DNA of 64,000 nucleotides from contig NZ_CP078078.1 of assembly GCF_023101205.1 (NCBI RefSeq), positions 2,737,411 through 2,801,410 on the forward strand, read 5' to 3'. The notes beneath the pieces are model-generated. The model saw only the letters and a program-made list of their open reading frames with translations, was not told the DNA's origin and did not search any database. The position numbers were made by a program, and so were the translations under genes. The DNA is from Microbacterium aurugineum. GTDB lineage: Bacteria > Actinomycetota > Actinomycetes > Actinomycetales > Microbacteriaceae. Positions 17,732 to 27,179 of this stretch are shown here, one piece after another. How positions within the stretch are numbered: the stretch's first letter is position 1; every line of letters begins with the position of its first letter.

Positions 17732-19513
17732 GTGCTTCGCACCCACTCGGCAGGCTCTCTGCGAGCCGAGCACATCGGTCAGACCGTCACCCTCACGGGT
17801 TGGGTCGATCGCCGTCGTGACCACGGAGGAGTCGCTTTCATCGATCTGCGGGATGCCTCGGGCATCGCCCAGGTCGTCATCCGCGACGAGGAGATCGCGC
17901 ACCCGCTGCGCAACGAGTTCGTCCTGAAGGTCACCGGTGAGGTGTCGCTGCGCCCCGAGGGCAACGCGAACCCGAACCTGCCGACCGGGGAGATCGAGCT
18001 CATCGCGACCGATGTCGAGGTGCTCAACGAGTCCGCTGCGCTGCCCTTCCAGGTGTCGACGGCGCTCGCCGACACCGAGACGGTCGGAGAAGAGGCGCGC
18101 CTCAAGTACCGCTACCTCGACCTGCGTCGTCCCGGACAGGCCGCCAACCTGCGCCTGCGTTCCGACGTCTACAAGGCGATCCGCGATGTGCTGCACGCCG
18201 AGGACTTCACCGAGGTCGAGACGCCGACCCTCACGCGTTCGACGCCCGAAGGTGCCCGCGACTTCCTGGTGCCCGCGCGACTGAGCCCCGGCAGCTGGTA
18301 CGCCCTGCCGCAGTCGCCGCAGCTGTTCAAGCAGCTGCTGATGGTCGGCGGTGTCGAGAAGTACTTCCAGATCGCGCGCTGCTACCGCGATGAGGACTTC
18401 CGCGCCGACCGCCAGCCCGAGTTCACGCAGCTCGACATCGAGATGAGCTTCGTCGACCAGGAAGACGTCATCGCCCTGATGGAGTCGCTCATCGTCGCGA
18501 TGTGGGCGACGATCGGCGTCGAGGTCGCGACCCCGCTGCCGCGCATGACGTACGCCGATGCCATGGCGAAGTACGGTTCCGACAAGCCCGACCTGCGCTT
18601 CGGCCTCGAACTCGTCGACGCGACCGAGTACTTTGCAGACACCCCGTTCCGCGTCTTCCAGGCCGAGTACGTCGGCGCCGTGCGGATGCCCGGTGGCGCG
18701 AGCCAGCCGCGCAAGCAGCTCGACGCGTGGCAGGACTGGGCGAAGCAGCGTGGAGCCCGTGGTCTCGCGTACGTGCTGTTCAACGAGGACGGGACGCTCG
18801 GCGGCCCCGCGGCGAAGAACCTGTCCGAGTCGGAACAGGCCGGACTCGCAGAGCTCGTGGGTGCGGAGACCGGCGACTGCGTCTTCTTCGCCGCCGGTTC
18901 CACCAAGGAGAGCCGCGCCCTGCTCGGTGCCGCACGCGTCGAGATCGGTCGTCGCCTCGGCTACCTGAGCCCGGATGAGTTCGCCTTCACCTGGGTCGTC
19001 GACGCCCCGATGTTCGAGCCAGCCGCAGATGCCGTGGCCTCGGGCGACGTCGCTGTGGGCGCTGGGGCATGGACCGCCGTGCACCACGCGTTCACGGGCC
19101 CGAAGCCGGAGTTCGAGGACACCTTCGACACCGACCCCGGTTCTGCTCTCGCCTACGCCTACGACATCGTGTGCAATGGATCCGAGCTCGGCGGCGGGTC
19201 GATCCGCATCCACCGCGAAGACGTGCAGAAGCGCGTGTTCGAGGTCATGGGCATCAGCGACGAGCAGGCTGACGAGCAGTTCGGCTTCCTGCTCGACGCG
19301 TTCAAGTTCGGCGCCCCGCCGCACGGCGGAATCGCGCTCGGCATGGACCGCGTGTTGCAGCACCTCACCAAGACCGAGTCGATCCGCGAAGTCATCGCGT
19401 TCCCGAAGTCCGGCAACGGTTTCGACCCGCTGACCGCCGCACCGGCTCCGATCACCGCGGCGCAGCGCGCTGAGGCCGGCGTCGACTTCGAGCCGGAGGA
19501 CGACGAGGCCTGA
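17732..19513 (+). CDS. aspS: Aspartyl-tRNA synthetase
   Basis: Charges tRNA-Asp with aspartate. The 593-residue class II synthetase has an N-terminal OB-fold anticodon domain ([20 protein letters not shown]), motif 2 with [20 protein letters not shown], the bacterial GAD insertion in the middle, and a C-terminal motif 3 [13 protein letters not shown]. Length is right for bacterial AspRS. The start is a GTG at 17732 with AGAAGGA upstream. In many actinobacteria this enzyme also acts on tRNA-Asn; that cannot be read here. It is followed by a strong intrinsic terminator and is probably monocistronic. Confidence 0.97.
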   Translation: MLRTHSAGSLRAEHIGQTVTLTGWVDRRRDHGGVAFIDLRDASGIAQVVIRDEEIAHPLRNEFVLKVTGEVSLRPEGNANPNLPTGEIELIATDVEVLNESAALPFQVSTALADTETVGEEARLKYRYLDLRRPGQAANLRLRSDVYKAIRDVLHAEDFTEVETPTLTRSTPEGARDFLVPARLSPGSWYALPQSPQLFKQLLMVGGVEKYFQIARCYRDEDFRADRQPEFTQLDIEMSFVDQEDVIALMESLIVAMWATIGVEVATPLPRMTYADAMAKYGSDKPDLRFGLELVDATEYFADTPFRVFQAEYVGAVRMPGGASQPRKQLDAWQDWAKQRGARGLAYVLFNEDGTLGGPAAKNLSESEQAGLAELVGAETGDCVFFAAGSTKESRALLGAARVEIGRRLGYLSPDEFAFTWVVDAPMFEPAADAVASGDVAVGAGAWTAVHHAFTGPKPEFEDTFDTDPGSALAYAYDIVCNGSELGGGSIRIHREDVQKRVFEVMGISDEQADEQFGFLLDAFKFGAPPHGGIALGMDRVLQHLTKTESIREVIAFPKSGNGFDPLTAAPAPITAAQRAEAGVDFEPEDDEA

Positions 19514-19534
19514 CCCCGCCGTCACCGCGACGCG

Positions 19535-19583
19535 CGCCCGGGTCGCACGAGATCTTCGGATCCGTGCGACCCGGGCGGTTTTT
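19535..19583 (+). terminator. Intrinsic terminator of aspS
   Basis: CGCCCGGGTCGCACG (19535-19549) pairs perfectly with its complement at 19563-19577 around a 13-base loop and is followed by five Ts at 19579-19583. This is the clearest Rho-independent terminator in the window. Confidence 0.9.
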
Positions 19584-19589
19584 CATTGC

Positions 19590-20417
19590 TCAGCCGAGGA
19601 GCGCGAGCGCGGGCACGATGTTCTCGTTCCACACGTCGACACCGAGCTTCGCGATCAGGGCGATCACGACCGCCAGGAACACCACGCGGATGAAGGTGGT
19701 GCCGCGGGAGATGGCCATGCGCGAGCCCAGGTAGCTGCCCGCGACGTTCGCCACAGCGAGGATGCCGCCCAGCAACCACAGCACCGCGCCGTGCGGGATG
19801 AACAGCATCAGGGCACCCGCGTTCGTGGCCAGGTTCACGATCTTCGCCTTGGCGCTCGCCTGCAGGAAGTCGTAGCCGAGCAGTGCGACGAGAGTGATCA
19901 CGAGGAAGGTACCGGTGCCGGGACCGATCATCCCGTCGTAGAAGCCGATCCCGAGGCCGGCGGCACCCGCCATGATGTGATGCTTGTGCCCGTGGAAACG
20001 CAGCTGGGTCGCCGCGCCCATCTGGGGACGGAATGCGGTGAACAGCGCCACCACGAGCAGGGCGATCACGATGATGGGCTTGAACGCGGCGGGCGGAAGC
20101 ACGGTCGCCACGGCCGCGCCAGCGAACGAGCCGACGAAGGCGATCGCCGCCATGGGCAGGGCCGTGCGTACGTCGGGCTTCGCGCGGCGGTAGTAGGTGA
20201 CGCTACTGGTCGCGGTGCCGAAGACCGAGGCGAGCTTGTTCGTCGCGAGGGCCTGCACCGGCGAGATGCCGGGGATCAGCAGGAGCGCGGGGAGCTGCAG
20301 CAGGCCTCCCCCACCGACGACGGCGTCGATCCAGCCGGCGCAGAATGCGGCGATGACGACGAGCAGCAGTATCCCCCACGTGAGTTGCTCCAGTCCGAGC
20401 ACAGCGCCGATATCCAC
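19590..20417 (-). CDS. TSUP-family (TauE/SafE) membrane permease
   Basis: A 275-residue permease of the sulfite exporter TauE/SafE family, which moves small sulfur-containing or organic anions. It shows two matching halves, each opening with an Asp/Gly-rich loop: WIDAVVGGGGLLQLP in the first and GFYDGMIGPGTGTF in the second, with about eight membrane segments. I chose the GTG at 20417; the frame is open to 20501 but that extension is hydrophilic and overlaps the divergent gene region. The substrate is not indicated by neighbours. Confidence 0.87.
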   Translation of the reverse strand: MDIGAVLGLEQLTWGILLLVVIAAFCAGWIDAVVGGGGLLQLPALLLIPGISPVQALATNKLASVFGTATSSVTYYRRAKPDVRTALPMAAIAFVGSFAGAAVATVLPPAAFKPIIVIALLVVALFTAFRPQMGAATQLRFHGHKHHIMAGAAGLGIGFYDGMIGPGTGTFLVITLVALLGYDFLQASAKAKIVNLATNAGALMLFIPHGAVLWLLGGILAVANVAGSYLGSRMAISRGTTFIRVVFLAVVIALIAKLGVDVWNENIVPALALLG

Positions 20418-20482
20418 CTGGCCATGATTCCAGAGAGTCGGCGGTGCTCCGGCATCCGGCCGGGCGCTGGCAGACTGGTGGC

Positions 20483-20998
20483 ATGCTCGATGCCCTCCCA
20501 CTGCCGCACTCGTTCGATTCGCGCAGGGGCACCGCGCTCCTGCGCCGGGCGACCGTGGACGACACGGATGCCGTGATCGCTCTCCTCGCCGACGATCCGA
20601 TCAGCGCCGCGCGCGGTGACGTGGCTTCCGACGAGGACCGTCCCGCGTACACACGGGGGCTCGTCGAGATCCTGACCGAGCCGTCGAACGACCTCCTCGT
20701 GGTCGAGCTGGACGGCGACGTCGTCGGCACGCTGCAGCTCACCTCGATCCCGGGGATGGCGCGTCGGGGCGCGCGGCGACTGCTCGTCGAGGCAGTGCGC
20801 GTGCGGAGCAGTCTGCGCTCGTCGGGCATCGGCTCCACCGTGATGCGCTGGGTGGGAGAGGTCGCTGCCCCCGCCGTGGGCGCGACGATGGTGCAGCTCA
20901 CCTCCGATGCCGCCCGTACCGACGCGCACCGCTTCTACGAGCGACTGGGCTACGTCGGCTCGCACCGCGGCTTCAAGTACAGCGTCCCGCAGGTCTGA
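20483..20998 (+). CDS. GNAT-family N-acetyltransferase
   Basis: A 171-residue acetyl-CoA-dependent acetyltransferase. The central strand VVGTLQLTSIPG is followed by the acetyl-CoA loop (RSSLRSSGIGSTVMRWV, the R/Q-x-x-G-x-G/A region) and a C-terminal AHRFYERLGYVGSHRGFKY typical of small-molecule or peptide acetylating members. The ATG at 20483 is preferred over an upstream GTG at 20444. The substrate is unknown, and the gene is divergent from the permease. Confidence 0.88.
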   Translation: MLDALPLPHSFDSRRGTALLRRATVDDTDAVIALLADDPISAARGDVASDEDRPAYTRGLVEILTEPSNDLLVVELDGDVVGTLQLTSIPGMARRGARRLLVEAVRVRSSLRSSGIGSTVMRWVGEVAAPAVGATMVQLTSDAARTDAHRFYERLGYVGSHRGFKYSVPQV

Positions 20999-21076
20999 GG
21001 CCCGCGGCCCTGTTCGGCCACCCCCTCGCCACCGTCCGTTCACCCGCACCGCGACGGTCGGCAACCTGCGCCTCAT

Positions 21077-21131
21077 AGTGTCCTCTCGCAACCCGAACCC
21101 GGCTCACAGCGCCGGACACCGAGAGGACACT
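21077..21131 (+). promoter_or_regulatory. Perfect 12-bp inverted repeat ending at the start of the ABC importer
   Basis: AGTGTCCTCTCG (21077-21088) and CGAGAGGACACT (21120-21131) are exact inverted copies; the right arm contains the ribosome site GAGAGGAC and ends one base before the ATG. A third partial copy, GGACAC at 21114-21119, could pair alternatively with the left arm. If transcription starts upstream of 21077 this would hide the ribosome site; if the CATAGT at 21074-21079 is the -10, it is better read as a repressor operator. Confidence 0.5.
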
Positions 21132-21132
21132 C

Positions 21133-22272
21133 ATGGCCCGCATCACCCGCCGCGCGCGCATCGGCGCCGGCATCGCCCTGGCCACCACGGCCGCACTCGC
21201 ACTCACCGCCTGCTCCGGCGCAGCGGACGCGACCGGTGGAGGCAGCTCCGATGTCGACGCCGCCACCGCGACCTCGGTCACCGACTTCGGCACCTTCGCC
21301 GACCTCGAAGCCGCAGCCAAGGCCGAGGGCTCCCTCAACGTCATCGCCCTTCCGCGCGACTGGGCGAACTACGGCGAGATCCTCGATCTGTTCGCCGAGA
21401 AGTACCCGGAGATCACGATCAACGAGACCTCGCCCGACGTCTCCAGCGCCGAGGAGATCCAGGCCGCGGAGACCAACAAGGGTCTCGACACCGCCCCGGA
21501 CGTGTTCGACCTCGGACTGACCGTCGCGCTCCAGAACACCGACGCGTTCGCGCCGTACAAGGTGCAGACCTGGGACGACATCCCCGAGGAGCTGAAGGAG
21601 CCCAGCGGCCTCTTCGTCGGCGACTACGGCGGGTACATGTCGATCGGCTACGACTCGTCGAAGTTCGATGCTCCCGCCGAGCTCTCCGACCTGCTCTCGT
21701 CCGACTACAAGGGTGCTGTGGCGATCAACGGCGACCCGACGCAGGCCGGTGCCGCCTTCGCCGCCGTGGGCCTGGCGACCGTGCAGTCCGACGGCACGCT
21801 CGACGACTTCCAGCCGGGCATCGACTTCTTCTCCGAGCTCCAGCAGGCGGGCAACCTGCTCAAGGTCGACGTCACCACTGCGACCATCGTGAGCGGCGAG
21901 ACCCCGGTCGTGTTCGACTGGGACTACCTGAACGCCTCGCACTCGGCCGACAATGAGGACTGGAAGGTCGTCGTGCTCGACGGCACGGGCTACGCCGGGT
22001 ACTACAACCAGGCCATCAACGTCGACGCCCCGCACCCCGCTGCAGCCCGTCTGTGGCAGGAGTTCCTCTACAGCGACGAGGTCCAGAACCTGTGGCTGAA
22101 GGGCGGCGCCCGTCCGGTGCGCATGGAGGCCATGACCGACGCGGGCACGATCGACGCCGACCTCGCTGCTGCGCTCCCCGAGGCGCCGGAGACGACCGTG
22201 GTCCCGACCGAGGAGCAGTCCACGAACGCCGGCACGCTTCTCGGCGAGAAGTGGGCCGCGGCGGTCCAGTGA
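21133..22272 (+). CDS. ABC importer substrate-binding lipoprotein
   Basis: A 379-residue extracytoplasmic binding protein of the polyamine/iron/phosphonate type (COG1840/COG0687-like). Signal peptide with lipobox LTAC (C27), then the bilobal fold beginning LNVIALPRDWANYGEILDLF and PDVFDLGLT. It is the first gene of a four-gene operon in which every junction overlaps (GTGA, GTGA, ATGA). The ligand cannot be assigned from sequence alone; the architecture with two separate permeases and a TOBE-tailed ATPase fits spermidine/putrescine-, Fe3+- or aminoethylphosphonate-type importers. Confidence 0.88.
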   Translation: MARITRRARIGAGIALATTAALALTACSGAADATGGGSSDVDAATATSVTDFGTFADLEAAAKAEGSLNVIALPRDWANYGEILDLFAEKYPEITINETSPDVSSAEEIQAAETNKGLDTAPDVFDLGLTVALQNTDAFAPYKVQTWDDIPEELKEPSGLFVGDYGGYMSIGYDSSKFDAPAELSDLLSSDYKGAVAINGDPTQAGAAFAAVGLATVQSDGTLDDFQPGIDFFSELQQAGNLLKVDVTTATIVSGETPVVFDWDYLNASHSADNEDWKVVVLDGTGYAGYYNQAINVDAPHPAAARLWQEFLYSDEVQNLWLKGGARPVRMEAMTDAGTIDADLAAALPEAPETTVVPTEEQSTNAGTLLGEKWAAAVQ

Positions 22273-23207
22273 CGACCCTCACCGCAACGGGGGCGGATGC
22301 CACGGCATCCGCCCCCGCTCCCACCGCCGGGTTCTCGCCCCACGCGAGGGCCCGGCGGTCCGCTCCGTCCTTCGCCTGGCTCGGGCTCATCCCCTTCGCC
22401 GCCTACGTCGTGCTGTTCCTCGCCGTTCCCACCGTGCTCGCGGTCGGTTCCGGCTTCTTCACGAAGGACGGCGCGTTCACCTGGTCGAACATCGCGGCCC
22501 TCGCCGACCCCGTCGTGTTGAACACGTTCGCGAACTCCGCTGGGCTCTCGCTTCTCACCGCCCTGGTCGGCGCCGTCGTCGGTGCGCTCGTCTGCTACGC
22601 GCTGCTCGGCATGGATCCCGAGAGCCGCAGCCGTTCCGCCGTGGATGCCGCGGCCGGAGTGCTCGCCCAGTTCGGTGGCGTCATGCTGGCCTTCGCCTTC
22701 ATCGCGACCATCGGCATCCAGGGCGTCGTCACCGTCTTCCTGAGGGACTCGCTCGGCATCGACATCTTCGCGAACGGCACCTGGCTCTACGAGCTGCCGG
22801 GTCTGATCCTCCCCTACTTCTTCTTCCAGATCCCCTTGATGGTCATCACCTTCATGCCCGCCCTCGCTGCCCTCAAGCCACAGTGGGCGGAGGCGAATCT
22901 CACCCTCGGCGGCACCCGTGCGAGCTTCTGGATGCGCATCGGCCTCCCCGTGCTCGCCCCCTCGTTCCTCGCCAGCCTGCTGCTGCTGTTCGCGAACGCG
23001 TTCTCGTCCTATGCCACGGCCGCCGCCCTCGCGAGCCAGGGGGCGCAGATCGTGCCGCTCCAGATCCGTACCGCTCTCACGAGCGAGACCGTGCTCGGGC
23101 GGGAGAACCTCGCCGGTGCCCTCGCGCTCGGCATGATCGTGGTGGTCGGCATCGTGATGGGCCTGTACTCCTTCGTGCAGCGACGCGCGGCGAGGTGGCA
23201 GTCGTGA
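22269..23207 (+). CDS. ABC importer permease 1
   Basis: A 312-residue inner-membrane permease with six hydrophobic segments after a 40-residue Ala/Pro-rich N-terminus. The cytoplasmic EAA loop is visible as PQWAEANLTLGGTRASFWMRI near residue 205-225, which docks the ATPase. The GTG start overlaps the stop of the binding protein. It corresponds to the PotB-like member of the importer. Confidence 0.9.
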   Translation: MTTLTATGADATASAPAPTAGFSPHARARRSAPSFAWLGLIPFAAYVVLFLAVPTVLAVGSGFFTKDGAFTWSNIAALADPVVLNTFANSAGLSLLTALVGAVVGALVCYALLGMDPESRSRSAVDAAAGVLAQFGGVMLAFAFIATIGIQGVVTVFLRDSLGIDIFANGTWLYELPGLILPYFFFQIPLMVITFMPALAALKPQWAEANLTLGGTRASFWMRIGLPVLAPSFLASLLLLFANAFSSYATAAALASQGAQIVPLQIRTALTSETVLGRENLAGALALGMIVVVGIVMGLYSFVQRRAARWQS

Positions 23208-23998
23208 ACCGGCTCGGTCCGTCCCGCACCACCCGCTGGGCCATCGGCATCGTCGTCGGTGTGTTCTTCGCCGTCCCGCTGGTGTCGACGTTCCTCTTCA
23301 CGCTGCGCGATCCCGAGGGCGGTCTGTCGTTCGCTCGCTGGATCGCGCTGTTCGATCCCGCGGCCGCCGCCACCCTCAAGCCGATCTGGACGGGACTCGG
23401 CAACTCAATGATCCTCGCCGTCGTCACCGTGGCCATCGTGCTGCTCCTGCTGGCACCGACCATGATCCTGGTGAACCTGCGCTTCCCGAGACTCCGGCCG
23501 GCGTTCGAGTTCGCGGTGCTCCTCCCGATCTCGATTCCCGCGATCGTGCTGGTCGTCGGTCTCGCGCCGATCTACCTGCATATCGGACGCACGCTCGGCA
23601 CCGGCACGTGGACGCTGGCCTTCGCCTACGGCATCACCGTGCTGCCGTTCGCCTTCCGCTCGATCCAGGCTTCGATCGATGCCGCCGACCTGCGCACACT
23701 CGCCGAGGCCGCACGCTCGCTCGGAGCGAGTTGGCCGGTCGTCGTGCTCAAGGTGCTCGCTCCGAACCTCCGCCAGGGGCTCCTGGCGGCTTCGCTGATC
23801 TCGATCGCCGTGGTGCTCGGCGAGTTCACGATCGCCTCCCTCCTCAACCGCCAGGTGTTCCAGACCGCGATGGTCGTGGTGAACAAACAGGATCCGTACG
23901 CGCCGGCCATCTTCACCCTGCTCGCGCTGGCGTTCGTGTTCCTCCTGCTCCTCCTGATCGGCCGTGTCGCCCGCGGCCCACGAAAGGCCCGCTCATGA
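23204..23998 (+). CDS. ABC importer permease 2
   Basis: A 264-residue permease, the PotC-like partner of the preceding gene. Six membrane segments, with the EAA loop at about residues 160-180 (DLRTLAEAARSLGASWPVVV). The GTG start overlaps the previous stop and its own stop overlaps the ATPase start as ATGA, so all four importer proteins are translationally coupled. Confidence 0.9.
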   Translation: MNRLGPSRTTRWAIGIVVGVFFAVPLVSTFLFTLRDPEGGLSFARWIALFDPAAAATLKPIWTGLGNSMILAVVTVAIVLLLLAPTMILVNLRFPRLRPAFEFAVLLPISIPAIVLVVGLAPIYLHIGRTLGTGTWTLAFAYGITVLPFAFRSIQASIDAADLRTLAEAARSLGASWPVVVLKVLAPNLRQGLLAASLISIAVVLGEFTIASLLNRQVFQTAMVVVNKQDPYAPAIFTLLALAFVFLLLLLIGRVARGPRKARS

Positions 23999-25086
23999 CC
24001 GTCGACCATGCCCTGCCCCGTACCAAGGACAACCTGCTGCTCGCCCGTGCCGGGGAGGGCACGCGCGTCGAGCTCCAGGGGATCGTGAAGAGCTACGCCG
24101 GCACGCGGGTCCTGCACGGTGTGGACCTCGACATCGCACCCGGGGAGTTCGTCTCCCTGCTCGGTCCCTCGGGGTGCGGCAAGACGACGCTGCTCCGAGT
24201 GCTCGCAGGCCTCGAAGGAGCCGACGCCGGCGCCGTGCTGCTCGGCGGTGGGGACGTGTCACGCATACCGACGAACAAGCGCGACATCGGCATGGTCTTC
24301 CAGTCGTACTCGCTCTTCCCCCACCTGCGGGTCGCCGACAACACCGCCTTCGGACTGCGGCGACGGGGCATCGGCAGGGCGGAGGCGGAGAAGCGCTCCC
24401 TCGACGCGCTCGCGCTGGTCGGTTTGCGTGACTTGGCCGACAGGTTCCCGCATCAGCTCTCGGGCGGTCAGCAGCAACGGGTGGCCCTCGCGCGAGCGCT
24501 GGTGACCGAGCCCAGGGTGCTGCTGCTCGATGAGCCGCTCTCCGCGCTCGACGCGAAGGTGCGGGTGCAGCTGCGCGACGAGATCCGCCGCATCCAGTTG
24601 CGCCTCGGGATCACGACCGTCTTCGTCACGCACGACCAGGAGGAGGCGCTCGCCGTCTCCGACCGGATCGCGGTGATGAACGCCGGACGGATCGAACAGA
24701 TCGGTTCGCCGGAGCAGCTGTACACGCTGCCTTCCACGGCGGGGGTCGCGGCCTTCGTGGGACTCTCGAGCGTCGTCTCGGGCGTGGCGGAGGGCGACCA
24801 TGTGCTGGTGTGGGGACAGCGCCTCCCCCTACAGGCGCCGGCGGATGGCCCGGTCGATGTCTATCTTCGGCCGGAGAACGTGTACTTCGTGTCGGAGGCG
24901 GACTCCTCGACCGACGCCCTGGTCGAGGAGAGCACCTTCCTGGGAAGCATGCGCCGCACCCTGGTCCGCACCGAGTCGGGCGAGCTCGTGCGCGTGCAGC
25001 ACGCCCCCGGGATCCATCCTTCGTTCGGCGACCGCGTGCGTATCGCGGTCGCTCCCGAACCCGTCGCCGTGCACCCGCGCGGCTGA
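23995..25086 (+). CDS. ABC importer ATP-binding protein
   Basis: A 363-residue ATPase energising the importer. Walker A GPSGCGKTT near 57-65, Q-loop VFQSYSLFPHL, signature LSGGQQQR, Walker B VLLLDEPLSALD and H-loop VTHDQEEA are all present. After residue 245 a TOBE-type C-terminal domain follows (PVDVYLRPENVYF), as in the PotA/FbpC class. The start is the ATG at 23995 overlapping the permease stop. Confidence 0.92.
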   Translation: MTVDHALPRTKDNLLLARAGEGTRVELQGIVKSYAGTRVLHGVDLDIAPGEFVSLLGPSGCGKTTLLRVLAGLEGADAGAVLLGGGDVSRIPTNKRDIGMVFQSYSLFPHLRVADNTAFGLRRRGIGRAEAEKRSLDALALVGLRDLADRFPHQLSGGQQQRVALARALVTEPRVLLLDEPLSALDAKVRVQLRDEIRRIQLRLGITTVFVTHDQEEALAVSDRIAVMNAGRIEQIGSPEQLYTLPSTAGVAAFVGLSSVVSGVAEGDHVLVWGQRLPLQAPADGPVDVYLRPENVYFVSEADSSTDALVEESTFLGSMRRTLVRTESGELVRVQHAPGIHPSFGDRVRIAVAPEPVAVHPRG

Positions 25087-25174
25087 CCACGCGCTCTTCC
25101 CCGGATCCGCGTCGACCGCTAGCGTGAGGCGCGAGGGGGCGGGGTGCCCTCATCCGAGAGAGAAAGGACTCCTC

Positions 25175-25354
25175 ATGGCAGGCAAGTTCGAGCTGTACAC
25201 CGACAGGTCCGGCGAGCACCGCTTCCGCCTCAAGGCCGGCAACGGCGAGGTCATCGCGATCAGCGAGGGCTACTCATCGAAGTCCGCTGCCCTGAACGGC
25301 ATCGAGTCCGTCCGGCGGAACGCCCCCGACGCCGAGGTCGTCGAAGTCGACTGA
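25175..25354 (+). CDS. YegP-family (DUF1508) small protein
   Basis: A 59-residue single-repeat DUF1508 protein: KFELYTDRSGEHRFRLKAGN followed by GEVIAISEGYSSKSAALNGI, the family core. These small alpha-beta proteins are widespread; their function is unknown. ATG at 25175 with AGAAAGGA upstream. The gene sits alone between the importer operon and a tandem-repeat region; its TGA overlaps the first repeat unit. Confidence 0.92.
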   Translation: MAGKFELYTDRSGEHRFRLKAGNGEVIAISEGYSSKSAALNGIESVRRNAPDAEVVEVD

Positions 25355-25423
25355 CCTCGCGTCCGACTGACCTCGCGGTCAGCTGAGCTCGCGGTCAGCT
25401 GAGCTCGCGTCCGACTGAGCTCG
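25353..25423. repeat. 16-bp tandem repeats, about 4.5 copies
   Basis: Units at 25353, 25369, 25385 and 25401, plus a partial at 25417, built on GAsCTCGCG followed by either TCCGACT or GTCAGCT. The two unit types are arranged A-B-B-A, and the array begins within the stop codon of the DUF1508 gene. Confidence 0.85.
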
Positions 25424-25440
25424 ACGCCTCCGTTCAGCGT

Positions 25441-25480
25441 CGAGACCCCCTGTGGCAGACGTCTGTCACCGGGGGTCTCG
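25441..25480. terminator. Long hairpin between the two repeat arrays
   Basis: CGAGACCCCC (25441-25450) pairs with GGGGGTCTCG (25471-25480), and inside it GTGGCAGAC pairs with GTCTGTCAC, so nearly the whole 40 bases fold. It lies between convergent genes and can terminate from either side, without a T-run. Confidence 0.6.
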
Positions 25481-25587
25481 ACACGCAGACGGGGTCTCGA
25501 CGCGCAGACGGGGTGCCGACGCGCAGACGGGGTCTCGACGCGAAGACGCGGGGCCGCGCGCAGACGGAGTGCCCACGCGCAGACCGG
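25475..25587. repeat. 19-bp tandem repeats, six copies
   Basis: Units at 25475, 25494, 25513, 25532, 25551 (18 bp) and 25569, consensus GTCTCGACGCGCAGACGGG. The units drift toward the right end. The array stops 9 bp before the end of the convergent ABC ATPase gene. There are no spacers, so it is not CRISPR. Confidence 0.85.
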
Positions 25588-25595
25588 GTACCGGG

Positions 25596-26351
25596 TCAGA
25601 GCACGCGCGAGAGGAAGTCCTTCGTGCGCGGATGCTGCGGGTTGCTGAGAACCTCGCGCGGGTCGCCCTCTTCGACGATGTGTCCACCGTCCATGAAGAT
25701 GAGGCGTGACCCGACCTCGCGCGCGAAGCCCATCTCGTGCGTGACGACGAGCATCGTCATCCCCTCGTCCGCCAGCGAGCGCATGACCTGCAGCACCTCG
25801 CCGACCAGTTCGGGGTCCAGCGCCGACGTCGGCTCGTCGAAGAGCATCATGTCGGGGTTCATGCACAGGGCACGCGCGATCGCCACGCGCTGCTGCTGCC
25901 CTCCCGACAGGTGTCCTGGGAAGGCATCCGCTTTCTCGGAGAGCCCCACTCGCTCGAGCATCGCGTGTGCGACCTGCTCGGCCTCCTTCTTGGAGCGCTT
26001 CTTCACCCGCTGCTGAGCGATGGTGAGGTTGCCGAGCACATCGAGGTGCGGGAACAGGTTGAAGCTCTGGAACACCATGCCGATCCGCGTGCGCACCCGG
26101 TCGATGTCGACGTCGGGATCGGTGATGTCGATCCCCTCGATCAGCACCTTGCCGTCAGTCGGTTCCTCGAGCAGGTTCACCGAGCGCAGCAGCGTCGACT
26201 TCCCCGAGCCCGAGGGCCCGATCACGCAGACCACCTCGCCCTTGGTGACGGTGAGGTCGATGCCCTTGAGCACCTCGTTGTCGCCGAAGGATTTCACGAG
26301 CCCCTGCACGTCGATCGCGGGGGCATGGACATCGATCAGGTCGGTGATCAT
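25596..26351 (-). CDS. Polar amino-acid ABC importer ATPase (GlnQ-like)
   Basis: A 251-residue ATPase of the HisP/GlnQ class. Walker [11 protein letters not shown]-loop [11 protein letters not shown], signature LSGGQQQR, Walker [13 protein letters not shown] and H-loop VTHEMGFA. It ends without a TOBE domain, as usual for this class. The ATG at 26351 overlaps the stop of the permease upstream (ATGA), so I do not use the longer frame to 26381. It powers the neighbouring permease and binding protein. Confidence 0.93.
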   Translation of the reverse strand: MITDLIDVHAPAIDVQGLVKSFGDNEVLKGIDLTVTKGEVVCVIGPSGSGKSTLLRSVNLLEEPTDGKVLIEGIDITDPDVDIDRVRTRIGMVFQSFNLFPHLDVLGNLTIAQQRVKKRSKKEAEQVAHAMLERVGLSEKADAFPGHLSGGQQQRVAIARALCMNPDMMLFDEPTSALDPELVGEVLQVMRSLADEGMTMLVVTHEMGFAREVGSRLIFMDGGHIVEEGDPREVLSNPQHPRTKDFLSRVL

Positions 26352-27145
26352 CGCTGCCTCGCCATCCGTCGTTCCAGCCACGCACTGAAGCGCGTGAGCG
26401 GGATCGTCACGATCAGGTACAGGATCGCCGCCATGATCAGCGGCGTTCCGTTCGCGTTCTGCGTGCTCGCGTCGCGGGCGAAGTTCGTGAGCTCCTTCGA
26501 CCAGATGAAGGATCCTGCCACGAACAGGAGCGAGGTGTCCTTCAACAGCAGGACGAACTCGTTGGTCAGCGGCGGGATGATGATCCGGAAACCCTGGGGC
26601 ACGACGATCCAGAAGGTCGTCTTCATCGGCGACATGCCCAGCGAACGCGCCGCCTCCGTCTGCCCCTTAGGAACCGCCTGGATACCGGCGCGGATCGTCT
26701 CGGCCATGTAGGCCGAAGCGACCAGGATCAGACCGATGAGTCCGAGGACCACCGGTCCGCCGAGCTTCGTCGCCGGCACGCCGAGCCCGATCGGGAGGAT
26801 GAACGCGATCGCGAAGATCGTGAGGATCGCGGGGAGGCCGCGGAACAACTCGATCCAGCACGTCGCGATCCAGCGGAACGGACCGATTGCGGACAACTTC
26901 ATCAACGCCAGCACGACGCCGAGCAGCAGACCGCCGACGAAGGCCACCGCGGTGAACCACAGGGTGTTCACGAGTGCCGTGGTGATGATGCCCGGGAGCA
27001 TCTTCACCGCGACCTCGGGGTTGAAGTAGAGATTCGCGATCCGAGCCCAGTCAGTGCTGACGATCACCCAGACGGCGATCGCGATCAGCACCGCATAGAC
27101 GGTGTACCGGTACAGCTTGCTTTTCGTGGTGCGCCTCAACGCCAT
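26348..27145 (-). CDS. Polar amino-acid ABC importer permease
   Basis: A 265-residue HisM/GlnP-type permease: a first membrane segment at about 17-34, then the conserved [16 protein letters not shown], and the EAA-like loop [20 protein letters not shown] in the cytoplasm. ATG at 27145 with GAGAGGA upstream; a TTG two codons earlier is less likely. A single permease with one ATPase implies a homodimeric membrane part. Confidence 0.92.
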   Translation of the reverse strand: MALRRTTKSKLYRYTVYAVLIAIAVWVIVSTDWARIANLYFNPEVAVKMLPGIITTALVNTLWFTAVAFVGGLLLGVVLALMKLSAIGPFRWIATCWIELFRGLPAILTIFAIAFILPIGLGVPATKLGGPVVLGLIGLILVASAYMAETIRAGIQAVPKGQTEAARSLGMSPMKTTFWIVVPQGFRIIIPPLTNEFVLLLKDTSLLFVAGSFIWSKELTNFARDASTQNANGTPLIMAAILYLIVTIPLTRFSAWLERRMARQR

Positions 27146-27179
27146 CGTCAAGGTCCTCTCGACCGACTCGCCTGCGGAC

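Noticed and set aside
17528..19525. 665-codon minus-strand open frame opposite aspS
   Set aside because: It is the antisense of aspS, His/Arg/Val-rich with no family pattern; high-GC codon bias opens such frames by chance.
25475..25587. CRISPR array
   Set aside because: The 19-bp units are contiguous with no spacers, and no cas genes are present.
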